Below are positions 18,276-26,416 of a DNA stretch of 64,000 nt, in pieces; position 1 is the first letter of the stretch; each line of letters begins with the position of its first letter. This stretch comes from RPQJ01 sp963777725 (GTDB lineage: Bacteria; Pseudomonadota; Gammaproteobacteria; Steroidobacterales; Steroidobacteraceae): the NCBI GenBank assembly GCA_963777725.1, contig CAVZRR010000014.1:186001-250000 (forward strand), written 5' to 3'. The notes under the pieces were generated by a model that was not told where the DNA came from, ran no database searches, and was given only the letters and a program-made list of their open reading frames with translations. Both the position numbers and the translations under genes were made by a program.

Positions 18276-18286
18276 TTCTTTACGCC
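18240..18286 (+). repeat. Left terminal repeat of IS481-type element (two 24-bp copies)
   Basis: Copy 1 at 18240-18262 and copy 2 at 18264-18286, period 24 bp, sharing the GTCCGGGY-TGAT-CTTTAC-C pattern. They are inverted relative to the copies at 19481-19527. Probably transposase-binding sites. Confidence 0.75.
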
Positions 18287-18323
18287 GGGTGGCGTTTCGC
18301 ATGGCGGACCGAGGAGGTGCGCC

Positions 18324-19487
18324 ATGCCCTGGAACGAGAGCACCCGTATGGACGAGCGGCAGTTATTCGTCGAGGCCTACCTGAGCGGCGAGTTTACGAT
18401 GGCCGAGCTGTGCCGAAGCGTCGGCGTCAGCCGGCCGACCGGCTATCGGTGGGTCGAGCGCTACCGGCGTCACGGCGAGGCCGGACTGTGCGATCGCTCC
18501 CATGCCGTGCGCCGTTGTCCGCATCGTACGCCGGGCGGGTATCGTCGATCGGCTCATTGATCTGCGCCAGGGACCATCCGTTCTGGGGTCCGCGCAAGCT
18601 GGTGGCCGTGGCCCGTCGACGTTGGCCGCCGGTGGCGTGGCCGAGTCGCAGCACCATCGCCGGTGATCCAACGGCGCGAGGGGCTGAGCGCCCTCGTCGC
18701 CCGCGCCGACGCCCAAGCGAGGGTGCTGGGACCACGGCGCGCACGCCGGCGCATCCGAACGAGCTGTGGACGTTCGACTTCAAGGGGCAGTTCCTCACGG
18801 GCGACCACCGCTACTGCTATCCGCTGACGAGCACTGACCTCGCGAGCCGCCAGTTGCTGCAGTGCGTGGCACTGCCCGACACCCGCGGCGTCGCGGTCGA
18901 GCGGCACAGCGATGCGCTGATGCGCGAGCTCGGCCTGCCCGAGGCGATTCACTGCGACGGCGGCGCACCGTTCGCGAGTGTCGGCCTCGGACGCCTCAGT
19001 CGGCTCTCGCTGCACTGGCTGCGGCTCGGCATCCGATTGGAGCGCAGCCGTCCCGCCTCCCCACAAGACAACGCGAGCCACGAGCGCATGCATCGCACGC
19101 TCAAGCAGGAGACCACTCGGCCCCCGGGCCACGACCTCGCCGCGCAGCAACGCCGCTTCGATCGGTTCCGCGAGCAGTTCAACCACGAGCGGCCCCACGA
19201 GGCGCCCTCGGCCGATCAGACGCCGGCCGAGCTCTATCGTCCGTCCGTGCGCCCGTTCCCGCAACGGTTCGAGGAGGTCTGCTATCCGGGCACTTCGAAC
19301 GCCGCCAGATCAACCCGGTCGGCCAGATGCGTTGGAAGGCGCGACGGCTGTTCGTGGAGGCGTCTTCGCCGGCGAGACGGTGGGACTCGAGGAGATCGAG
19401 GACGGCGTCTGGTCGCTATACTTCGCCAGTCACATGCTCGCCCGCTTGGACGAGCAGGTCGGAAAGTTGATCGAGGTCCCGGTGTAA
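18324..19487 (+). pseudogene. IS481-family DDE transposase, multiple frameshifts
   Basis: The first frame has an N-terminal helix-turn-helix (ELCRSVGVSRPTGYRWVERY). After a shift near 18545 the integrase core follows: DHPFWGPRKL, then LWTFDFKGQF (first Asp), EAIHCDGGAPFASVG (second Asp) and SPQDNASHERMHRTLKQET (Glu), i.e. the complete DDE triad. A further shift near 19280-19290 leads to GHFERRQINPVGQMRWKARR, and a last one near 19360 to VFAGETVGLEEIEDGVWSLY and the stop at 19487. Sequence matches IS481-type transposases along its whole length. With three shifts it is probably non-functional as given. Confidence 0.8.
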
Positions 19488-19527
19488 CGGATCAGCCCGG
19501 ACCAAGTGTAACGCATCAGCCAGACCG
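19481..19527 (-). repeat. Right terminal repeat of IS481-type element (two 24-bp copies)
   Basis: Copies at 19481-19503 and 19505-19527, period 24 bp, inverted relative to the left end. The inner copy contains the transposase stop codon (TAA at 19485-19487). Confidence 0.75.
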
Positions 19528-19558
19528 AACCGACCAGCACCTGCGCTAGCATGCACAC

Positions 19559-19761
19559 ATGCAACGCACCCTCATCACCGTCGAACTCCTGATTGCTCTG
19601 ATTGGCCTGCTCTGGCCCTGGATCTCGAGGATCGGCCTCATTCTCGCCTTCCCGGCGACCTGATCATCGACAGGCCCGGTTTCAAGCTCTTCGCGCCATT
19701 CACGACCATGATCCTCGTCAGCGTCGTCCTGAGCCTCATCATCTGGTTGCCGCGTCGCTGA
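19559..19761 (+). CDS. DUF2905 small membrane protein, frameshifted
   Basis: About 67 residues. Two transmembrane helices with the DUF2905 pattern: MQRTLITVELLIALIGLLWP then ISRIG, a frameshift near 19645-19655, then LPGDLIIDRPGFKLFAPFTT and ILVSVVLSLIIWLPRR. The LPGD(I/L)xI(D/E)R..F motif is diagnostic. It starts about 26 bp beyond the right end of the IS element. The family is widespread, of unknown function. The upstream TAG at about 19548 could be the displaced end of the PIN gene. Confidence 0.75.
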
Positions 19762-19840
19762 CTGCCAGAGCGAACTCCGCCTTGCTCAAGCCCCGCTCCT
19801 GGTAGTGACGTATCAGCACTCGTTGCTCCGTCCCGTACAT
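19739..19840 (-). pseudogene. N-terminal remnant of an IS21-type IstA transposase
   Basis: 33 codons reading MYGTEQRVLIRHYQERGLSK then AEFALAVSDAATR and a stop. The start matches the DNA-binding N-terminus of IstA-like transposases (MYG..V...IRHY...G.SK..IA). The remainder of istA and istB is absent; the upstream 19841-19900 may be the original IS end. Overlaps the end of the DUF2905 gene on the other strand. Confidence 0.4.
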
Positions 19841-20313
19841 CAGCGGCTCTAGGAACTGTCACGGAGCCGCCAGCTTGCAAGATTGTGTGCCAATTTCGTC
19901 GGCCAGATCTGTGCGATTTTCGTCCGCCGCCTACAACGATTTTCGAGTTATCTCGGCAGTCAGAGGACCGAGAGCCTACTTGCCTGACGAGCGCTCGACC
20001 GTACGACGCAACCGAGCACAATCACGCAATGCAAGACAGCGCGCACTGGCGCGCCTCGGATGCGTAACGTCAGACAACGGCGGCTCTAAAGGTCGAATCG
20101 GCCCAAATAACTGGGTTCGGCCCAGATGGCCGTTGAACCGGAGGGACTCCGGGCGACGTGTCGTCGGGCCCGAGGCGTTGCGAGATCTAACTAAGGCAAC
20201 CTGCGCCCGTCCCTTTATCGACCAAGGCTTCTACCGGCTAGATAATGATCGTCGAATCCACCCCCCCTGCGGCCTGACAATGTATCGACGCGCGGTGGTC
20301 GTCACGAGGTCGG
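19841..20313. other. Intergenic region with no supported gene
   Basis: About 470 bases. The first part is probably the 5' flank of the IS21-type remnant. Around 20100-20130 there is a direct repeat of TCGGCCCA and a short CTGGG/CCCAG hairpin, too weak to be called a terminator. A short piece on the minus strand near 20240-20260 ends in the codons DSTIII and a stop, which faintly resembles the PAD.III end of the proteins at 4474 and 40117, but nothing upstream supports it. I see no convincing coding sequence. Confidence 0.5.
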
Positions 20314-20817
20314 TCAGTCTGTGACGCGGAACTTGAACTTCTGCTTGGTCTTGCGGCCAGCGGTGTCTCCGATCTCGATGCTCATCGCATGCTCGCCCGC
20401 AGGCAGCTGGGCGCCCCTGGCGCGAATGCCCTCCGGCGTGACGGTAGCTGCCTTGCGAATCCGTTCAGTCACATCGAGACCGATTACACCGTAACGGATA
20501 CGCAGGGTCTCCGGAGCGATCGCCGCGCCTGGACCGGGTGCGAACCGGACGAAGATGTCAACCGGGGACTCGACTGGCGTCGCAGCATTCGGGGTGACGA
20601 TTTCAATGGCCGGAGCGTCGACCGAGCGCGTCCAGACCTGCTGGTCGAAAATCTCGCCCGCTGTGCGACCACCATCAGCGATGACCTGCCGGGCTGCCTG
20701 ATCACGTGCGAACTCTTCGTCGGAGACGAGAAGAAATCCGGCTGCGGCCACAGCGACGCAGGTCAAGCAGGACAGGACCAGCAGCAGGGCCGTGTCGTAC
20801 AGGGTACGGTGCATCAA
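20314..20817 (-). CDS. Membrane-anchored Ig-like protein, paralogue B
   Basis: 167 residues. One N-terminal hydrophobic helix (ALLLVLSCLTCVAVAAAGFL), used as signal or anchor, then LVSDEEFARDQAARQ, a linker GGRTAGEIFDQQVWTRSVDA, and a beta-sandwich-like domain (IEIVTPNAATPVESPVDIFV, LRIRYGVIGLDVTERIRK, GIRARGAQLPAGEHAMSIEI, KFKFRVTD). Clearly homologous to the neighbouring gene 20877-21378 (shared W..RS.DAP.IE, RYGVIGLD.TER and GIRARGA.LP.GEH). Not recognised as a named family. It is the last gene of the leftward caspase/TPS locus and lies 59 bp after its paralogue. Probably periplasmic, facing the other envelope components; function unknown. Confidence 0.75.
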   Translation of the reverse strand: MMHRTLYDTALLLVLSCLTCVAVAAAGFLLVSDEEFARDQAARQVIADGGRTAGEIFDQQVWTRSVDAPAIEIVTPNAATPVESPVDIFVRFAPGPGAAIAPETLRIRYGVIGLDVTERIRKAATVTPEGIRARGAQLPAGEHAMSIEIGDTAGRKTKQKFKFRVTD

Positions 20818-20876
20818 TGTCGTAACCTCACGTGGTCGTGTTTTGCGCCTTTACGTCCCGGCCCTCCGGTGCGACG

Positions 20877-21378
20877 TCATTCGACGATACGCAAGGTGAA
20901 GCGGTGTTGCGTCCGATTACCGTTGGTGTCCTGCACGTCGACGATCATCGGGTGCTCGCCGAGTGGAAGCAACGCGCCGCGGGCGCGAATGCCTTCCTTG
21001 GTCACCGCGCCCACGTTGCGGAGTCGCTCCGTTATGTCGAGACCGATGACACCGTAGCGCACGCGCACCGTATGCAACGCGATCATCGCGCCGGGCGTCG
21101 CGGTAAATCGAATGTCGATGTCGATCGGCGCCTGCAGGACCTGATTGATGTCGGGACTGAGCACCTCGATCAAAGGCGCATCGAGGCTACGCGTCCAGAC
21201 CTGGGCATCGAACACAGCGCCGGCTGTGCGGCCGTCATCGCCCGGCTTCGCCCGGGCGAGCTGCTCCGCGGCGAACTCTTGCGGAGAAACCAGTACGAGA
21301 TTGGTTTCCGCCGCGAGGGCCGGTCGGGCGCACGAGGATCATCGCCAGGAATGTTGCAGAGATCAGCGGAATTCTCAT
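20877..21378 (-). CDS. Exported Ig-like protein, paralogue A, frameshifted
   Basis: About 167 residues across one frameshift near 21320-21330. The first frame gives signal-peptide-like MRIPLISATFLAMILVR, and the other continues ALAAETNLVLVSPQEFAAEQ, DDGRTAGAVFDAQVWTRSLD, LIEVLSPDINQVLQAPIDID, VRVRYGVIGLDITERLRN and GIRARGALLPLGEHPMIVDV. A tandem duplicate of 20314-20817; the two are alignable over their entire length. ATG at 21378 lies 40 bp after the stop of the caspase gene on the same strand, so it belongs to the same transcript. Function unknown; presumably periplasmic. Confidence 0.7.
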
Positions 21379-21418
21379 GGGGTGCGTCCTCTTTTCCGAA
21401 GCCTGGGTCGCCGTGATA

Positions 21419-22856
21419 CTAGGGTTTAGACGCAGATACCACGCTGACCGTCACCTGACCGGCATGGAACTTCTCCTCGCGCGCCGCGACGCCGATGGCG
21501 CGAGTGGCTGCGGCGGAAAGATTGGTGAAGGTCTGGGTGAGCTTGCCGCGGGCGTCGCGGCCCTCGATGCCGAGCGCCCGAAGATCCAGTGGCGTCGTGG
21601 ACAGGAAAGCCGCAACCAAGGTCGGACCCTGCGGTTCCTGCGCAGGGAGCACGAACGGCATGTCCGCGGTGGGAATCCGAACGCTGCCCGACTTGACGGC
21701 GTTATCCGCTGCGTACTGATTCGGGAACAGTACGGTGGCGCTGTCTTGTGAGTCGATGGTGACGATATTCAGGAAGCCGTCGGACGGAACTTCAACGGAG
21801 ATCTCGACTTCCTCGCCGATCTTGTAGACAGGCCTCGACGTCGTGACCGTGAGCTTCCGACCCTTGGCGGCCAGTGCCTGAAGTTCGGCCCAGAGGGGTC
21901 CGTTGCCGTTCTCGAGCGGCACCAGCCGGATGCCGCCATCCGCGAGTGCGGTGTCGCCTGCGACCATCGGGTTGTGGCGACGCTCCGGTTCGATGCTCCG
22001 CGCGATGTAGGCATCAACCTGATCGCGCACCTGCACTAGGGTCGGGCTCTCCTTGGCGACAGCGGCGCGACTGATCGCATCCTGCAGCCCAAGCGTGAAG
22101 AGTCCGCCCATAAGGGTCGCGATGGCGTATTGCGTGTCCTTGGCCGCCGAGAGCGAGACGAAGTTGGCGGTGCCGTCAGTCGGTGCCTTGGTGACGACGC
22201 CGGTGCCGTCCGGCATGCCGTCGTAGTAGTAGTACTTCGGTACGCCCTGCGCGGCGCCCAGGCGCTGGTCCGTGATGTCGAAGGCACGCGTGGCCGTGCC
22301 GCTGTGGCAGGCGTCGAGCAACACCAGCACGCGGCGACTGGGGATCTTGTCCAGCAGCGCGCCGAGCCGATCGTCCACGAGCACTCGATCGTCGAGCTTC
22401 ACGCTCTCCTTCGTAATCACTCGACCTGTGTCATACATCAACAGAACTTCGTCCGCCTTGTCCGGCTCATCGCCGTTCTTGTCCGGAATGCGCGTGCCGT
22501 GACCACTGAAATAGATGACGACGGGGTCATTTGGTCCCACGCCATCCCGGGTCCACGTCGACAGTTCGTGGACGACACGATCAAGAGTGGCATCGGCGTT
22601 GAACAGGACCCGAACCTGTGACGGCTGAAAGCCCATGATCGCCGTGATCTGCTGCATCGTCTTCACGTCCAGGTCGATTCCCGGCAAGTTCGGACTCACC
22701 TTGGCGTCCTTGACCAGATTGGGATACTCGCCGACGCCGACGATCAGGGCCCGGGGTTCGGCCGATGTCGTGTGCATGCCGAACAACGAGAGGGCGCCGA
22801 GCAGCGCAGATGCGGTCTTCGCTCCGCGCAGATGGCGAAGTTGACAGTGATGACAT
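21419..22856 (-). CDS. Exported caspase-family (C14) protease with DUF4384-like C-terminus
   Basis: About 479 residues. The caspase-like domain has the p20 strand RALIVGVGEYPNL, the catalytic His in IYFSGHGTRIPD (codon near 22,501) and the catalytic Cys in VLLDACHSGTATR (codon near 22,309), so it should be active; such metacaspase-type enzymes usually cut after Arg/Lys. The last ~160 residues, with RPVYKIGEEVEISVEVPSDG, FLNIVTIDSQDSATVLFPNQ and MPFVLPAQ, match DUF4384-type beta domains common behind bacterial caspases. The ATG at 22856 has GAGGA nine bases upstream; a frameshift near 22815 must be corrected to give the signal peptide TASALLGALSLFGMHTTSA. It follows the OmpA-like gene by 20 bp. 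Location probably periplasmic or surface. Confidence 0.85.
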
Positions 22857-22876
22857 GAGTTGGCTTCCTCGGTGAT

Positions 22877-23426
22877 CTAGTCGCGACTCAACAAACGGAT
22901 CTCGACGCGGCGATTCTCGGCGGATGCCGGGTCGGTTCCCGGGATCGGCTCCTCCTCTCCCCGTCCAGTCGGCCGAAGGCGGTCGTCGCCGATCTGATAC
23001 TTGGCGATGAGATAACGGCGTACCGATTCGGCGCGACCTTCAGACAACTTGAGGTTGTATTCGGCGGCCCCGCTGCTGTCGGTGTGACCGATAATCTCCA
23101 GTCGCGATGTCGCCAGTTCAGCGGTGGCGAGTGCCTGTGCCAGTGCGTCGAGCTGCGTCGACGCTTCAGGTTGCAACCGGTCGCTGTTCAGTTCGAATGG
23201 GATGTCGAGCGCGACCGATGGCCTGCCCTTCACACCGACGCCCCGGTCGTCGTTGTCCGGTGGGGATCCGATGCCGCGGGTACCGTCCTCGCCGCCAACC
23301 AGTGCATCCACGATCTGCGTGCTGCTCTTCACTTCCTGCGCGACCGCAACTGCGCCGGCATACAGGAGCAGCGTTGGTCAGCAACAGCGTGCGTGCCAAT
23401 CCGTGGCCGGTCGTCCATCTTTGCAT
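22877..23426 (-). CDS. Small OmpA-family peptidoglycan-binding protein
   Basis: About 183 residues. After a signal peptide (start MQRWTTGHGLARTLLLTN, then, over a frameshift near 23360, LLYAGAVAVAQE) a short linker KSSTQIVDALVGGE leads to an OmpA C-terminal domain: LDIPFELNSDRLQPEASTQL, LEIIGHTDSSGAAEYNLKLS, TGRGEEEPIPGTDPASAENR and VEIRLL. These residues bind diaminopimelate in peptidoglycan. Its ATG directly abuts the TGA ending the WD40-like/caspase gene, and its stop is 20 bp before the second caspase. It probably anchors the complex to the cell wall. Confidence 0.85.
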
Positions 23427-26416
23427 TCACGGGTGTCCCCCTGAGGCTGCTGACTGCGCGGCACCAGTTGATTGCGGTGTCGACGCCAGCACCAGCGACT
23501 GCCATTGATGGCGGCGCCTCGAGCTGCGGCGTCTGCGGAAGGTGCTTCTTGGTGCGGGTCGTCTGCACGACCTCAAAGGCGTGCGCGAAAGCCTCGCGCA
23601 GCGACGTCTGGCCGTCGCCGTTCGTGTCGGCGCCGTTGCGCAGCGCCTGCAATAGTCCGAACGTGAAGATGCCGTGGCCACCGGCAGCATACTCCTGGGA
23701 GAGCTCGTCGCCCTTTGAGGCGGCGACCAGCGCGAACCGCGAGGCGGCCGAACGTTTGGCAAGCGAGTGCACATCGAAGGTGCCGCGCATGTCGCCCGAG
23801 TTGCAGGTGTCTACGATCAGCAGGCGGCGGCCAGCGGCGCGGCGCATCTCGTTGAAGAAGAACTGCCAATCGATCAAGTACTCCATGTCGATTTGTCCCG
23901 ACAGCAACTTGTCGACGTCGGAGACGCTGGTGTCCGAGGGAAAGAAAAAGTAGTTGCCGCGCTTGTCGCTCCAGCCATGCGACGCCAGAAAGACCATGAC
24001 GGTATCGTTCGGACCCGCGCCACGGACTGCAGTAACGAGCTGCTTCACGACGTCGCGTGTGGGCTTGTCCTGCGTATTGTCGGAGGCCAGATACACGTGC
24101 ACGCGATTGAACTCGGCAGCGGCGACGGACTCAAAATGCTGCGCCAGTGCTTCGGCATCCTGAGCGGCGAACTTAAGGTCACGTACGCGCTCGTCCTCGC
24201 CTGTGAAGCGGTTCACGCCGATGGCCACCAGATACAGATCGCCGCGTGGGGGGCGAGGCGGTGGCTGCGGCAGATCGACAACGGTTTCGACGACGCCCAT
24301 GGACTGCCCGTTGAACGCCTCGATGCGGATCTGGTTCTCTTTGGACGTCAGAGGGACCTCGAGGTTCCGCTCGAACTTGAGCGTATCGGACTGCGGCAAG
24401 GTTCGGTCGCTCCAGGGCGTGACGGGGATGTCGTTCACGAAGACCGTGTAGTCCTGCACGGGCAGGCTCTTGCTCAGTCCCGGAGAGGGTGAAGCGAGCG
24501 GTCGCCTGCGCGCCAGACTGGACCGTGAGGTTGCGGACCTCGAGCTGCGGCGGGGCGAGGCGCCGCAGGTCGTCTATCTGGAAGGCGTTTGCGTCGGCCA
24601 GGATCGCGCGTACGTCGGTGCGGCCAGCGGTGCGGAAGTACTCGCGGACCACGTCGGGTCGGTAGAGGACGCGCTCGAACTGGATGGCGCGGTAGAAATC
24701 GGGAGTCTGGTCGAGGCCGTTGTTCAGGTGCCAGCCGATCAGGTTGTCGCCGTTGACTGAAGACATGTAGTAGCCGCTGGGGATCCAGGCGACCCAGTCG
24801 GTGCCGTTGCGGTGCGGGAGGAAGGCGAGCACTTCGGCCCCGTCGTCCATGCGGTACCAGCGGATGGTGCCGTCGTCGAATGCGACCACCGCAAAGCGGC
24901 CGTCATCCGTGACCGCGACTGCGCCGGTGTCCTCAGGTGCATCCGCGCGCCAGAGCAGCTTCCGCTTCGCGATCAACGAGTCGCAACGACCATGCGGTGC
25001 CGACCAGGAGCTGGAGATTGCCCGGCACCGACACCCATGATCGAACGCGCTCGGCATGATCCAAGGCGACGTGCTTGCCGTTCACTGAGAAGATCGGCCC
25101 CATCATCGCCAATGGTGGTCTTCCAATTTTGCTCGAATTGACGAGGACTGCTGCCGCTTGATGGAGCGACTCGCGTGACCGCGCCTTCGAGAGGTGCGTA
25201 CACGTCGAAGCTGAGACGATTCGCCAGTTGAGTGCCCGGCGAAACTCACCTTGGCGCCACTCGCGTCAATCTGAAACATCGCGCGTGCCTGCCCGGCATT
25301 GACCGTTTCCGCCGCTCGGCGCCAACGCACCGCACCGTCTGCGCCGAGGACACCGACTTCCGGTTGGCCCGAGGAGAATGCGAGGCCGCTAGTGGCCAGG
25401 CGTCGCAAGTCGCTGACTCGTCGTTTCGTGGTCAGGACAAGTTTGGGCGGTGCCGATCCGTCGGCCGACCAACGATAGATCCTCGCATTTTGCGGATCCG
25501 CGGGTTGACCACCCGCGTAAATGGCCTGGCCGTCGGCTGACCAGTCCACGACATGGAGGCCCATCTGCCCCTCCGATGCTGGCAATCGCAGGAGTGTTTC
25601 GACCTGGAGCGAACTGACATTTAGGACTGCAACGGTCGGCTCGGCGTCAAAGCCGACTGCGAGCCGCGAGCCGTCTGGCGAGAATTGCACGTGCATTGGT
25701 TTCTGCCCGATGTCGAGAACCGCCGTTCGCCAATTGGAATAGTCCGACGCTGCTTCGTAGAGCCACACGTGGCCGTCCAAGGTCGTCAAAACGAAATCGC
25801 CATTCGGCGCAAAGTCGGCACCAAGAATCTTGTCGGTCGGACTGGTGTCGCGGCGGATCATGCGCTTACCGAGCCAGTCAAAGAAAATCACGCCCGCTCC
25901 ATCCGCCTGACAGATTGCCAGCGTTTGGCCGTCCGATGAGAATTCCAGGTTTTCGATTGCGAACGTCCGGAAGGTGCCCGAGACCGCCAAGCAGTCGACC
26001 GGTTTCAACGTCGAACGCGTAAAGCGTTGCTCCCGCACCCACGGTGAGCCCAGTAAAGCCGCCAACGACCGCGTAGCGACCGTCCGGGGACAAGGTGCCC
26101 GCGTACAGCAGGCCTTCGTGACCGGGTTGAATAGGGACTCGAAGGACGCGACGCAGGTTTCCGGTCACAGCGTCCCAGACTCTCGCCGTCTTGTCGTCGG
26201 AGACGGTAAGGATCGTACCGCCATCCTCCGATACCGCCAGTTTCTTTATGAAGCCGGTGTGTGAGCCTACCTCAATGCGCAATTGTGGTGCTTCCAGGAA
26301 TGATGGATTCGAAGCGGCCCCCAAGCCTCCGCCGACAGGATAAGCGCCAGGAGGTGCACGACGGCGCTCCGGGCCTTGCGGCCCGGAAGCGTCCGACGGA
26401 TCTGCCTAGAAATCAC
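23427..26416 (-). CDS. Beta-propeller (WD40-like)/caspase fusion protein, several frameshifts
   Basis: About 995 residues over four or more shifts. GTG at 26416 lies inside the last codons of the TpsA gene (11-bp overlap); a hydrophobic signal (AVVHLLALILSAEAW) follows. N-terminal ~600 residues form WD40-like repeats, e.g. TGFIKKLAVSEDGGTILTVS then DDKTARVWD, NLEFSSDGQTLAIC, MHVQFSPDGSRLAVGF, VVDWSADGQAIYAGG, AVAVTDDGRFAVVAFDDGTI. A linker precedes the C-terminal caspase domain: DLYLVAIGVNRFTG, His in VMVFLASHGWSD (codon near 23,978) and Cys in LLIVDTCNSGDMRG (near 23,804). GIFTFGLLQALRNG resembles the p10 subunit. Shifts lie near 24480, 25080-25230, 25960 and 26330. The end at 23427 assumes one more shift near 23470, which makes TGA abut the next ATG. 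The same architecture occurs in other bacterial propeller-caspases; targets unknown. Confidence 0.75.

Larger units (their letters stand above)
18234..19533 (+). mobile_element. IS481-family insertion sequence, decayed
   Basis: About 1.3 kb element bounded by inverted ends that each hold two tandem 24-bp copies of a GGTCYGGGYTGATNCKTTACRC-like motif (18240-18286 and 19481-19527). The outermost bases CGGTTC also match on both sides. A DDE transposase gene fills the interior, and its stop codon lies inside the right end. The left end interrupts the 3' end of the PIN toxin gene. A target-site duplication could not be identified with certainty. Several frameshifts in the transposase suggest an inactive copy, unless they are sequence errors. 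Confidence 0.8.

Noticed and set aside
18272..19549. Single continuous transposase frame across the IS
   Set aside because: Conserved N-terminal HTH and C-terminal segments lie in other frames, so this frame alone is not the gene.
20100..20135. Short CTGGG/CCCAG hairpin as terminator
   Set aside because: Only five base pairs and no T-run.
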